Shown: positions 45,044 through 54,219 of the stretch, piece after piece
How positions within the stretch are numbered: the first letter of the stretch is position 1
Layout: each line of letters starts with the position of its first letter
Origin: an uncultured Bacteroidota bacterium
GTDB lineage: Bacteria > Bacteroidota > Bacteroidia > Flavobacteriales > Flavobacteriaceae
Assembly (NCBI GenBank): GCA_902598305.1
Contig: CACKBL010000005.1
Coordinates: 62,001-126,000, forward strand
Reading direction: 5' to 3'
Length of the DNA: 64,000 nt
Notes under the pieces: generated by a model
What the model was told of the DNA's origin: nothing
Database searches by the model: none
Seen by the model: only the letters and a program-made list of their open reading frames with translations
Position numbers and translations under genes: made by a program

Positions 45044-47361
45044 GTTTTTGTCAATAAATACAGATAGTCATAATGAGCTTTGAAAGATTTATTTGTATTT
45101 CTTTTAAATTTCTTATTCAAATTTTTCTTAAGGCTAATTATAAACGACTTTATGCTTGGGTGAAGTTGTTTATCATCTATCAATTCAAGCATTTTCTCAA
45201 CAAAATATACTTGTAAATTTTGCTCTGAAGTATCTGGATTTAAATTGCTAAAAATATTTTTTTCAATTTCATATATAACATCTTTGGAATTTAGCCCAAG
45301 CCCTTCAACTGTTGAGTTAGAAGAAAGAATTTGATTTAATTTTCTAGATGATAATAGTCTGTTTAGTGAACTTTTTTGGATATTTTCAATTCGCTCCATA
45401 ATTCCGTTAGACCTTATTTTTGAGGTTATTTTTTTAGGAGTTAACCAATATTGACTTTTCCATAGATTTTCATAAAGGAATAAAATAGCATCTATCTGTT
45501 TCTCTTTAGAAACATTTTTGTAGGTATTCATATTGTTTTTCTTTCTTGAATTTCTTGTTTCGAAGACACCTCCTACAATATTTAGTACATGATACATATA
45601 TCTTCTGTAAACATAAATTGCCTCTAAATAAATTTCTTCCAAATCTTTATAATCTATATTCTTAGTTTGTGTCCATTCGGGTAATTGATCCATCACAATT
45701 TTTAAATTTTTAATACCGTATGTAGTTGCATTTATAGGGTCATCTCCGATATTCTCTGTTTGAGAATTCGGATCTAGCCCGCCATAGCCAAACATGTACT
45801 TTGGATTAAGAGATTTTTGGTCTACAATATCCTCTAAAATTGATTTGATTTCTAAAGAATTTTTGTTATCAAAATACCTGTATCCCCAATTTATCGAGTA
45901 TTTGTCGTAGGGTCCAATTTTTCTAATGAAGCGAATATTTTTATCTCCTGGTTGGGCTACATAATTGTATCTCGCATAATCCATTATTGTTGATGCTATA
46001 CCGTATTTCTGAGTAAAAGTTCCAGATCTAAGAGAATCAACAGGATATGCGCTACTAGCCTTCATATTGTGTGGAAGACCCAGTGCGTGTCCAACTTCAT
46101 GAGAAATAACTCTTCTCATCATTTCCCCAATCTCGCTTTCAGGGGTATCAAGTGTTCTGGCTTTTGGATTGGCAGCTCCAGTTTCTATTAGATATCTATT
46201 CCTATATGACCTTAGGTGATTATGGTACCATATAACATCACTTTCAAGAATTTCTCCTGTTCGAGGGTCATATACTCTTGGACCGGTGGCATTTCTTGTT
46301 TTGGATGCAACATATCGTACGGTTGAGTACCTAATATCTTCTGGACTAAAATTTGGATCCTCATCTTTTGAAGGGGGATCTTTTGCAACTACAACATTTT
46401 TGAATCCTGCCTCCTCAAAAGCCTCATTCCAGTCTTCAATTCCTTGTTTGAAGTATTTTCTCCACTTGATTGGGGTTGCTGGATCTAAATAATAAATTAT
46501 TTGTTTCACAGGTTCTGAAAGTTCTCCATTATTGTAAGCCTCTGGGTTTTTAGGTTCCAACCTCCATCTCTGGGCAATTCTATAAGAGTCTGACTTAAGT
46601 TCTTGTGAGCTATAATTTGTTTTTTCAACACTGAACCAACCAACCCTGTGATCTGTATACCTAACTGGCATGGGATTCTTGGGTAACTCAATAAAAGAAT
46701 GATTTATTTGAAATGAAAGTGTTTTCGAATTGTTGCCTCTTGGTGGGTTAGAGGCTTCAAAGGTCAAAGTATGTCTTATTTCCAAATTTTGTGGGTAGCT
46801 ATTGGCTGAATCTATGGAACTTCTATTCTTGTCAGCTCTTCCAATTTTGTATCTATCACGTTCGGTTTTTCTAATAATATTAAATCCTGGAGAATCTTTT
46901 AGAAAGAAAGAACTGACATCAATTAAGTATCGATTTTTTTCAGTATTTAAAATTTTGAAAGATGCTATAATAGGGCTTAAGTTATTTTTTGTAACACTAA
47001 TACTTATTGGATCAATTTCGTTTGCAATATTAGAGAAGCTTTCTTGCCTTAAATAGATCTTTTCTCCTTTTTTTTCAAACTTAACAACCTGCTCTGAAGT
47101 TTTGGATCCAGCATTAATATATCCGGAATAATTAGATGGCAGTTGTACAAATCGCGTGACGACCAAAATCTCCTTTTTAAGTATTGAGTCCCTTAATTCA
47201 AGGTATAACTCATCATTATTGTCAAGATATGATGTGATGATACCCACACTTTTGATTTTTTTCTGTGTTAAAGAATCAATTGAAAGTTTTTTACTTTTTT
47301 TTTGAGAATAAAGATTTGTAATTATAAAAAAAGTAAAAATTGTTGTTAAAAATCTTTTCAT
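45040..47361 (-). CDS. Secreted zinc metalloprotease (metzincin, DUF5117/DUF4953 type)
   Basis: 773 aa with a signal peptide (FFIITNLYSQ). The zinc motif is HEVGHALGLPHN, a metzincin HExxHxxGxxH form, with a downstream Met-turn candidate (TIMDYARYNYV). The segment DPATPIKWRKYFKQGIEDWNEAFEEAGFKNVVVAKDPP and APSDPRYSTVRY-like EDIRYSTVRYVASKT match the large secreted zinc-dependent metalloproteases common in Bacteroidota. It probably degrades extracellular protein. Confidence 0.9.
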   Translation of the reverse strand: MKRFLTTIFTFFIITNLYSQKKSKKLSIDSLTQKKIKSVGIITSYLDNNDELYLELRDSILKKEILVVTRFVQLPSNYSGYINAGSKTSEQVVKFEKKGEKIYLRQESFSNIANEIDPISISVTKNNLSPIIASFKILNTEKNRYLIDVSSFFLKDSPGFNIIRKTERDRYKIGRADKNRSSIDSANSYPQNLEIRHTLTFEASNPPRGNNSKTLSFQINHSFIELPKNPMPVRYTDHRVGWFSVEKTNYSSQELKSDSYRIAQRWRLEPKNPEAYNNGELSEPVKQIIYYLDPATPIKWRKYFKQGIEDWNEAFEEAGFKNVVVAKDPPSKDEDPNFSPEDIRYSTVRYVASKTRNATGPRVYDPRTGEILESDVIWYHNHLRSYRNRYLIETGAANPKARTLDTPESEIGEMMRRVISHEVGHALGLPHNMKASSAYPVDSLRSGTFTQKYGIASTIMDYARYNYVAQPGDKNIRFIRKIGPYDKYSINWGYRYFDNKNSLEIKSILEDIVDQKSLNPKYMFGYGGLDPNSQTENIGDDPINATTYGIKNLKIVMDQLPEWTQTKNIDYKDLEEIYLEAIYVYRRYMYHVLNIVGGVFETRNSRKKNNMNTYKNVSKEKQIDAILFLYENLWKSQYWLTPKKITSKIRSNGIMERIENIQKSSLNRLLSSRKLNQILSSNSTVEGLGLNSKDVIYEIEKNIFSNLNPDTSEQNLQVYFVEKMLELIDDKQLHPSIKSFIISLKKNLNKKFKRNTNKSFKAHYDYLYLLTKT

Positions 47362-47500
47362 TTCGAAGGTTTAATTTTAAATCTACAAAAACTTGAGTCA
47401 AGTTTAAAAAGAAAATAGCTTTTCAAATTATAATTTATTTCTATATTTTGATAATTTGTAATAAATATATATAACTACTGTAAGTTTATTAAAAAATATC

Positions 47501-48955
47501 GTGAATTTAAAAACTCTAACCTTGCTATTTAAATACCTTTTTAAGTCAATTTTATTTGTATTTGCTTTTATCAATATTAGTTGTAATAAATCTGTTGATG
47601 ATCAAGATGATCTAAATTTTTTTGAAAATAAAATTGAAACAGGCCAACTACCTTATATTTCTGTTAAAAGTGATGAAATGATTCAAAATGAACCAAAAGT
47701 TCCTGGAGACATATATATCAAAGAAAATGACAGTATAACCCATTCGAGTCCAATTGGTGTAGAATACCGTGGTTCAACATCATTTCGTTTGACAGATAAA
47801 AAATCATACGGATTTGAAATATGGGACGAAAATAATGAAGATTCAGAAATGGAAATTTTAAATTTTCCCGAGGAAGAGGATTGGATCTTGATGGGACACG
47901 TCTTCAGATCCAGTGATCAAAGAGTTTTTGATCCATCTTTAATGCACCACTACATTGGTTATGAGCTTTCAAGATCAATTGGAATGTATGCGAGTAGATC
48001 AAAATTTGTTGAATTAGAAGTCAATGGCGATTATAAGGGCGTTTATATCCTAATGGAGAAATTAAAAAGGGATAAGAATAGAATCGATATTAAAAAATTG
48101 AAAGAAGACATTACGGGAGGCTACATATTAAAAATTGATAAAACAGCTGGTGGGGACGTAATAGAAGGAACCCAGCCATTGAGTTATTTTGAAAATAATT
48201 GGGATGATGACGCCAGGTATTCAGAATCCATTTCATTTAGATCTGATTATGACATAAATGGGGTTAAAATTTCTTTCCCACCATTTGACCCTCCATATCA
48301 TCCTGCTCAATATTTAGAAACTTATTTTTTGTATGAATATCCAAAAGCTGATGATATTACAGATGAGCAAAAACAATACATTCAAAACTATATAAGAGAT
48401 TTTGAAAATTCATTATTTAATATAGATAATACTGCAAGTGAGAGGGATTACAATAATTATATTGATATTAATAGTTTTGTGGATTATTTTATTCTAAATG
48501 AACTTACTGGTAACATAGATGCCTACAGACTAAGCACCTATATTCACAAAAATAGGGGTGGAAAGCTTAAAATGGGTCCAATTTGGGATTTAAATATTGG
48601 ATATAACAGACAAGATAGAGTTCCTTTTACCGATTGGATTGCCAATTATAACCAGTATGTTCCAAGAGATGCTTGGATGGTTCCATTTTGGTGGGAAGTA
48701 TTTTTGGAAGATGATTATTTTAAGCAAAGATTAAAAGAAAGATGGACACAGTATAGAAGCAATCAATTTTCTAATCAAACTGTTTTAAATTTGGTTCAAG
48801 AGACTGCAGATTATTTGATTGAAAATGGTTCTATAGACAGAAATTACCAAAGATGGATCGGAATCAGTATTGACTATTTGCAAGTAATCGATGCGCTAAA
48901 AAGCCATCTTCAAGAGAGACTCTTATGGATGGACCAAAAAATCAATTCTATGTAA
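47501..48955 (+). CDS. CotH-type kinase family lipoprotein
   Basis: 484 aa from a GTG start. The signal ends FINISCNKS, a lipobox cysteine. The CotH pattern is visible: SPIGVEYRGSTSFRLTDKKSYGFEIWD, GDYKGVYILMEKLKRDKNRIDIKKL, NSFVDYFILNELTGNIDAYRLSTYIHKNRGGKLKMGPIWDLNIGYNR. CotH proteins are atypical kinases; secreted Bacteroidota members often lie with surface-polymer genes and their targets are unknown. Transcription ends at a strong bidirectional hairpin. Confidence 0.9.
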   Translation: MNLKTLTLLFKYLFKSILFVFAFINISCNKSVDDQDDLNFFENKIETGQLPYISVKSDEMIQNEPKVPGDIYIKENDSITHSSPIGVEYRGSTSFRLTDKKSYGFEIWDENNEDSEMEILNFPEEEDWILMGHVFRSSDQRVFDPSLMHHYIGYELSRSIGMYASRSKFVELEVNGDYKGVYILMEKLKRDKNRIDIKKLKEDITGGYILKIDKTAGGDVIEGTQPLSYFENNWDDDARYSESISFRSDYDINGVKISFPPFDPPYHPAQYLETYFLYEYPKADDITDEQKQYIQNYIRDFENSLFNIDNTASERDYNNYIDINSFVDYFILNELTGNIDAYRLSTYIHKNRGGKLKMGPIWDLNIGYNRQDRVPFTDWIANYNQYVPRDAWMVPFWWEVFLEDDYFKQRLKERWTQYRSNQFSNQTVLNLVQETADYLIENGSIDRNYQRWIGISIDYLQVIDALKSHLQERLLWMDQKINSM

Positions 48956-48960
48956 AACAA

Positions 48961-48987
48961 AAAAGCCCTCTAACTGAGGGCTTTTGA
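48961..48987. terminator. Bidirectional hairpin terminator
   Basis: Perfect 10-bp stem AAAAGCCCTC / GAGGGCTTTT around TAACT, with A and T tracts at the two sides. It serves the convergent CotH and 257-aa protein genes. Confidence 0.92.
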
Positions 48988-48988
48988 A

Positions 48989-49762
48989 TTAATTATTATA
49001 GGCGTCTGCGAGAAATATTATTTCACATACTGCATTATCAAAACCCTTTCTTGATTTGTATCCCGTGTCCATTGCTTTCTGGGTTGTAAAATCAGTTTTT
49101 AAATTTGATTTTAAATCTGTTGGCATATTAAATATAATATGAGTTAAGTTCTTGTATGCATTATCACTTCTTTTGGTAATTTTATTAAATCCCCAATATT
49201 TGTGGCTACCTTCCAATATTCTTTTTTCCCACATTGGTCTAAAAACTTCCATTTCGTATTTTTCATATTCGTCATTAAGAGCTTCAGCAGGGAAAATATA
49301 GACAGTTTCGCCTCTGTTTGCTTGCCCAGGCTTTGTATAATAAATATTTTCAAGAGTATAAGATCTAGTGTCTTTCCTAGGTGCACCTAAGGTTTCTAGT
49401 TTCTTTTCTATTGATCTTGAAGACATTTTTCCCTTGTAAACCTTTTTAGCAATAGCATTCCAATCCATACCAGATTTCATCTGAGCTTCGTCTTTAAAAA
49501 TATTTAAAATAATGTAATCGCCAATCCCTTTGTTTTCAAGTTCGCTTAAATCACCTCCTGATTTTCTTTTCATTATGTACCATCCAAGCTGCTTACCCAT
49601 TTTTACAGCTTCTCTTTTTATAGGTTCCGCAAACTTTTCAACTGCTTCATATTGAGCATTCATGCCATCTTTGACTTGAACTATATCCATTACAATTACT
49701 TGAGAATAAGAACTTGCGAAAATGAATAGTCCAGAAAATAAAGTAAATAAAAATTTTTTCAT
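48989..49762 (-). CDS. Secreted protein of unknown function
   Basis: 257 aa. A signal peptide (FLFTLFSGLFIFASSYS) precedes VIVMDIVQVKDGMNAQYEAVEKFAEPIKREAVKMGKQLGWYIMKRKSGG. That first 60-residue unit and the second half (ETVYIFPAEALNDEYEKYEMEVFRPMWEKRILEGSHKYWGFNKI) both have the strand-helix pattern of dimeric alpha-beta barrel (ABM/EthD-like) domains, so it may be a tandem ABM-fold protein. No catalytic motif is recognised. A TAAATTTG promoter element lies at 49789-49796. Confidence 0.75.
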   Translation of the reverse strand: MKKFLFTLFSGLFIFASSYSQVIVMDIVQVKDGMNAQYEAVEKFAEPIKREAVKMGKQLGWYIMKRKSGGDLSELENKGIGDYIILNIFKDEAQMKSGMDWNAIAKKVYKGKMSSRSIEKKLETLGAPRKDTRSYTLENIYYTKPGQANRGETVYIFPAEALNDEYEKYEMEVFRPMWEKRILEGSHKYWGFNKITKRSDNAYKNLTHIIFNMPTDLKSNLKTDFTTQKAMDTGYKSRKGFDNAVCEIIFLADAYNN

Positions 49763-49788
49763 TTTGAATTTGTTTTATAGTTAGATTC

Positions 49789-49796
49789 CAAATTTA
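49789..49796 (-). promoter_or_regulatory. -7 element of the 257-aa secreted protein gene
   Basis: TAAATTTG on the minus strand, exact TAnnTTTG match, 26 nt before the ATG at 49762. No clear -33 TTTG. Confidence 0.45.
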
Positions 49797-49803
49797 TAAA
49801 ACT

Positions 49804-51828
49804 TTACCATATATATACTCTCTTTTCTTTTGAAAGAAACATACTATCTTCTTCTGTTGTATTAAAAGCTTCATGAAATTCGTCCATATTACGAACACTT
49901 TGATTTACTCTATAGTACCCTGGTGAATGTGGATCAATTCGAAGATAGTTTTTTTGAGCTTCCTCCCTTATTTTTGTGCGGAAATTATTTGCAAATGAGA
50001 TAAAAAATAATTGCTCGGGAGTGTAACCATAAATTGAATCTGGTGTTTTGTTACTTTTCCTATAGATTTTATAAGCATCATATGCCGCTCTAAGTCCACC
50101 CAAATCTCCTATATTTTCCCCAAGGGTAAATTTTCCATTTATAAAGTTTCCAGGTAAGACCTCAATCTCACTGAATTGATCTGCTAATTTTTCGCCTAAT
50201 TTGTTAAATCTTTCCAAGTCCTTTTCTGTCCACCAATTTCTAAGATTTCCAACTTCATCGAAGTCAGCTCCTGAGTCATCAAACCCGTGAAGAATTTCAT
50301 GTCCAATTACACTTCCTATTGCACCATAATTAACGGCAGGGTCAGCATACATATCAAAAAACGGAGGTTGTAAGAATGCTGCTGGAAAAATTATTTCGTT
50401 AAAAATTGGAACATATCCAGCGTTTACTGTTTGTGGAGTTAATAGCCATTGAGTTTTATCAACGGGTTTTCCAAAATCTGACAAATTATCAAAGAAGTTA
50501 TATTCAGCAATATTAATCCTAGCTTCAAAATAATTAGAACTGTTTTCGTCTTTAATTAAACTAAGTTTAGAATAGTCCTCCCATTTATCTGGAAACCCTA
50601 CTTTAACTTTCATTTTTCTAAGTTTATTAATAGCATTAATTTTGGTTATACTGTCCATCCATTTAAGATTTTCTATCCTTTTGGTGTATGCAATTTTCAA
50701 ATTATCAATTAATTCTATCATAATATCTTTAGCTTCTTGAGTAAATTTATCTGAAACATAGACTTTCCCAAGTGCGTCTCCAAGACTACTATTGACTACT
50801 TGTACGGCTCTTTTTTCCAGTGCCCTTTGACTTACAGAACCATTTAAGACTTTTCCATAAAACTCCCAATTAGCCCTGTCAATCTCCATACTTAAACTAG
50901 AGGCGGAACCATCAATTATAGTCCACTTAAGGTAGGATTTTATGTCATCAATGGATTCTGTTTGAAGTATTTGATTTATTGATTTAAAATAATTTAAATC
51001 TGATAGTACCAATGAATTGATTTCTTCTAACCCTGCACTATTAAATATTTTTTTCCAATTTAAGGGTAAATATTCATATAGTTCTTCAATTTGCACTGGG
51101 TTGTATGTCTTTGAGGCATCCCTTCTTGATACTTTATCTAAACGTATGGAAGCAATTTTTTTTTCAAATTCAATTATTCTAGAAGATTCTTGCAAGCTTT
51201 CGGTCTCTGAGAAGCCAACCAGGTTAAACATTCTTTCAATGTGCTTTTTGTATTCTCCAAGAATCTTTTTTGAATTCTCATCTTTCTTTAAGTAATAATC
51301 TCTTTCAATACCTAAAACTCCTGGATACATTTTTAAAATATTTAGATTACTGTCCTTTGAATCCGCAGTTACTCTGTAATAAAATAAAGCGAAACTCCCT
51401 TTGGGATAAAAGTCAATTAATAAATCCTCAATTTGATTAATGGATTTTATTTTATTTACACTTTCGATGTACTTTTTAATTGGTTTAACACCCTGTTTGT
51501 TTCTCTCCAAGGTGTCAGTATACAAATTATATAGTAAGACAGCTTTTCCTTCATCAGATTTTGAATCAATATTTTTATCAATGCTTGATTTTTTCATTAT
51601 ATCAAGTAAGTTTTGACTGGTTTTTTCTCTTAGTTCATCGAAACTTCCCCAACGGACTCTATCATCTGGTATTTTAGTATTTTTTGACCATATTCCATTT
51701 ACATGGTTAAATAAATTATCTTGAACTCGAGTATTTTTATCAATTAAATCTACTCTAAATGAAGATTTAGGTTTTTCCACCTTTGTACAGCTAAGTACAA
51801 GTAAAAATAAAATGTAACTTTTTTTCAT
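49804..51828 (-). CDS. M13 family metallopeptidase lipoprotein
   Basis: 674 aa from MKKSYILFLLVLSCTKVEKP (ATG 51828), which restores a lipoprotein signal with the lipobox cysteine; the longer track ORF would start upstream of the promoter. Neprilysin-like motifs: zinc HEILHGFDDSGADFD, the third ligand GENIGDLGGLRAAYDAY, and the substrate-binding NAGYVPIFNEIIFPAAFLQPPF. M13 peptidases cleave short peptides on the cell surface or in the periplasm. Confidence 0.93.
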   Translation of the reverse strand: MKKSYILFLLVLSCTKVEKPKSSFRVDLIDKNTRVQDNLFNHVNGIWSKNTKIPDDRVRWGSFDELREKTSQNLLDIMKKSSIDKNIDSKSDEGKAVLLYNLYTDTLERNKQGVKPIKKYIESVNKIKSINQIEDLLIDFYPKGSFALFYYRVTADSKDSNLNILKMYPGVLGIERDYYLKKDENSKKILGEYKKHIERMFNLVGFSETESLQESSRIIEFEKKIASIRLDKVSRRDASKTYNPVQIEELYEYLPLNWKKIFNSAGLEEINSLVLSDLNYFKSINQILQTESIDDIKSYLKWTIIDGSASSLSMEIDRANWEFYGKVLNGSVSQRALEKRAVQVVNSSLGDALGKVYVSDKFTQEAKDIMIELIDNLKIAYTKRIENLKWMDSITKINAINKLRKMKVKVGFPDKWEDYSKLSLIKDENSSNYFEARINIAEYNFFDNLSDFGKPVDKTQWLLTPQTVNAGYVPIFNEIIFPAAFLQPPFFDMYADPAVNYGAIGSVIGHEILHGFDDSGADFDEVGNLRNWWTEKDLERFNKLGEKLADQFSEIEVLPGNFINGKFTLGENIGDLGGLRAAYDAYKIYRKSNKTPDSIYGYTPEQLFFISFANNFRTKIREEAQKNYLRIDPHSPGYYRVNQSVRNMDEFHEAFNTTEEDSMFLSKEKRVYIW

Positions 51829-51843
51829 AGTACAAATAACAGT

Positions 51844-51878
51844 CAAAGGTAATTTTTTTAACAAATTTAATGTTCAAA
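51844..51878 (-). promoter_or_regulatory. Promoter of the M13 peptidase gene (TTTG-N23-TACCTTTG)
   Basis: On the minus strand TACCTTTG (51844-51851) with TTTG (51875-51878) 23 nt upstream. The -7 element ends 15 nt before the chosen ATG, supporting the shorter start. Confidence 0.5.
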
Positions 51879-51899
51879 AATTATATTATATTTAGATAA

Positions 51900-51977
51900 A
51901 TGCTAGCTCTGATAAGTCTTTTATCGATTATTGCTGTCGGATTGGTTTATTATATAATTATTTCTAAAAATAAATAA
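51900..51977 (+). CDS. 25-aa hydrophobic microprotein upstream of the SMP-30 gene
   Basis: Candidate ORF MLALISLLSIIAVGLVYYII ending ISKNK, a single predicted membrane helix with a basic tail. Its stop overlaps the next ATG as TAATG. Hydrophobic short ORFs arise easily by chance in AT-rich DNA, so support is limited to the coupling and the neat helix-plus-lysine end. Confidence 0.35.
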   Translation: MLALISLLSIIAVGLVYYIIISKNK

Positions 51978-52960
51978 TGAAAAATATTGCGGTATACTTA
52001 TTAATTTTAGTTCACTACACGGTTAATGCTCAAGTTAATTTTATAGGGGAAATTGAAAAACTCAATCCTAATCTTGATAATTATGTTGATGAGTACTCTA
52101 AAATAGAAATTTTAGCTAGAGGCTTTGAGTGGTCCGAAGGTCCAGTTTGGGTAGATAAAATCAATTCTGTTTTATTTTCAGATGTACCTGAAAATAAAAT
52201 TTACAAATGGAATGAAAATGAGGGTTTATCAGTTTACATTAATCCTAGTGGGTATAGTGGAAAAGTTCCAACTAGTAAAAAAGATGGATCAAATGGACTA
52301 ATTTTAAATTCTAAAAATGAGCTATTGATATGCAAGCATGGAGATAGGGAAATCGCAAAGCTTAAAAGATGGGGTAGTGGTGAGCTTGAAACTGTCGTAA
52401 ACAAATTTCAAGGGAAGCGTTTCAATAGTCCAAATGACATGGTTTTTACAAAAAATGGAGATCTGATTTTTACCGACCCCCCATATGGGTTGAAAAACAG
52501 AAATTCTGATAAGTTAAAGGAATTGAAGATTAACGGTGTTTATAAATTGGATACAGATGGTAAACTAACTTTATTGGTTGATAACTTAACTTATCCCAAT
52601 GGTGTAGCTCTTTCAAATGATAATAAAGTAATGTATGTTAATATTTCGGATTCTACTAATCCAAGAATTATGGCCTACGACATTCACGAAGAAATCGTGA
52701 AAAATGAGCGTGTTTTTTTTGATGGCAGAAAATTAGCTGAAAAAGAAGTTGGTCTTTTTGACGGAATTAAAATTCATCCTGATGGTACTATTTTCTCAAC
52801 TGGTCCCGGAGGCGTGCTTATAATTAGTAATGATGGGACTCATTTGGGAACGATAAAAACAGTTGAAAGGACGGCAAATTGTACTTTTGATTCAAACTAT
52901 GAGTATCTTTATATGACCACAGATATGTATTTGACTCGTGTGAAGTTGAAAACAAATTAA
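51977..52960 (+). CDS. SMP-30/gluconolactonase (LRE) family protein, secreted
   Basis: 327 aa with signal peptide (IAVYLLILVHYTVNAQ). Six-bladed propeller features: ARGFEWSEGPVWVDKINSVLFSDV (metal-ligand Glu), NSPNDMVFTKNGDLIFTDPPYG (Asn) and ISNDGTHLGTI. Family enzymes open sugar lactones such as gluconolactone. Position at the edge of the glycoside-degradation region fits sugar oxidation or a related hydrolase. It ends convergently with the GH43-like gene, overlapping by 4 nt. Confidence 0.9.
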   Translation: MKNIAVYLLILVHYTVNAQVNFIGEIEKLNPNLDNYVDEYSKIEILARGFEWSEGPVWVDKINSVLFSDVPENKIYKWNENEGLSVYINPSGYSGKVPTSKKDGSNGLILNSKNELLICKHGDREIAKLKRWGSGELETVVNKFQGKRFNSPNDMVFTKNGDLIFTDPPYGLKNRNSDKLKELKINGVYKLDTDGKLTLLVDNLTYPNGVALSNDNKVMYVNISDSTNPRIMAYDIHEEIVKNERVFFDGRKLAEKEVGLFDGIKIHPDGTIFSTGPGGVLIISNDGTHLGTIKTVERTANCTFDSNYEYLYMTTDMYLTRVKLKTN

Positions 52961-54105
52961 TTACTTTCAAAAATACTTAAATCCCACTTTTCTTTCCATT
53001 CTAGCTCAACTAATTTATTGTTTTTTATTTTCAAAGGAAGCCATATATATTTGCCTTCGATTGGATTTTCAGGTTTCCATCTGTCTGCCATAAATATATA
53101 TGCATCTTTTATACCTTGAACAGGAAGTATATATGTACTTTGAGAATAGTATGTTGTCAGTGAGTCTTTGCTAATACAAGGATTTCCAAGTTCTTTCCAA
53201 GGTCCAAAAATGCTGTCCGCACTCGCTGATCTTGCAGCATTGGGATTCCATCCAGTACAGCCAGAAGAAACTATAAAGTATTTACCCGAAGAAGTTTTCA
53301 TCATGGTTGGTGCTTCATTAAACTTACTAGGGAAGAACCTTTTATATTTTCCAGAATGGGTAAGGTAATTTTCTGAAAGCTGAGATATATGTAAAGTGCT
53401 GTTATCTTCTGAGGAATATATATGATATGCTTTATCATCATCATCAACAAAAAGGGTCATATCTCTTGCCATTTGCCCAATTTCAAAATCTCTCCCAAGG
53501 AGGTTTAGACTATCAACATGTTTGGGCAGATGTTCAGGTCCACCTCCATATATTTTCTTTACATCACTGGATATGGGTTTTTTATGAAAATCTTGCACAT
53601 TTAGCGGCCAAACACCAGCATTCGGTCTTATAGATTCGATAAAAGTAAATGGTCCAAATGGACTATCTGAAATAGCAACTCCACTTCTAGCCGCCTCATA
53701 ACCTCTATTAATGGGTTCTAGGTGAAACCACATTACAAACTTCTTATTTTTTTTATTATAAATCACTTTGGGTCTTTCAAGTATACACCCTTTATAAATA
53801 TCAGAGGATGGATCATTTTTGTTGACTTTCAAGACAATGCCCTCGTCGTTCCAATCATATAAATTTACAGAGGTATAAAGATGAACTCCTACTTGGGCGG
53901 TATTTCCAATTTCACCTTCTATTTTATGTTCACCGTACCAAAAGTATTTATTTTGATGATATAGGATTCCTCCACCGTGAGCATTAATATGGACTCCATT
54001 ATTATCTAACCAAAATTCTCCTGGATAAAATGATTTTTCTGATTTATTTTCCGAATTACAACTTGTAAATAAAACTAAAAGTGACAAAAATAATTTTTTA
54101 AACAT
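52957..54105 (-). CDS. GH43-like glycoside hydrolase lipoprotein
   Basis: 382 aa. The signal ends VLFTSCNSE (lipobox). Five-bladed propeller features of GH43: NNGVHINAHGGGILYHQNKYFWYGE (general-base region), ARDMTLFVDDDDKAYHIYSSE (second acidic residue), and FNEAPTMMKTSSGKYFIVSSGCTGW with the acid Glu in EAPTM. This group resembles GH43 subfamily 34-like enzymes, some of which act on beta-galactosides, but substrate is only a guess. It is divergent from the InlB-repeat lipoprotein gene. Confidence 0.85.
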   Translation of the reverse strand: MFKKLFLSLLVLFTSCNSENKSEKSFYPGEFWLDNNGVHINAHGGGILYHQNKYFWYGEHKIEGEIGNTAQVGVHLYTSVNLYDWNDEGIVLKVNKNDPSSDIYKGCILERPKVIYNKKNKKFVMWFHLEPINRGYEAARSGVAISDSPFGPFTFIESIRPNAGVWPLNVQDFHKKPISSDVKKIYGGGPEHLPKHVDSLNLLGRDFEIGQMARDMTLFVDDDDKAYHIYSSEDNSTLHISQLSENYLTHSGKYKRFFPSKFNEAPTMMKTSSGKYFIVSSGCTGWNPNAARSASADSIFGPWKELGNPCISKDSLTTYYSQSTYILPVQGIKDAYIFMADRWKPENPIEGKYIWLPLKIKNNKLVELEWKEKWDLSIFESN

Positions 54106-54157
54106 GCTTGATTTTTTTTTGGTAAAATTAATAATATTAATCTATATGAAACTTTAA

Positions 54158-54192
54158 TTAAACTATTATAAACATCAGTTTTAATAGTTTAA
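54158..54192. repeat. Perfect 11-bp inverted repeat, candidate operator
   Basis: TTAAACTATTA and TAATAGTTTAA are separated by 13 nt in the spacer between the divergent GH43-like and InlB-repeat genes. No T-run follows, which favours an operator over a terminator. Confidence 0.45.
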
Positions 54193-54219
54193 CTAATTAT
54201 ATTTACATAAATACCAATA

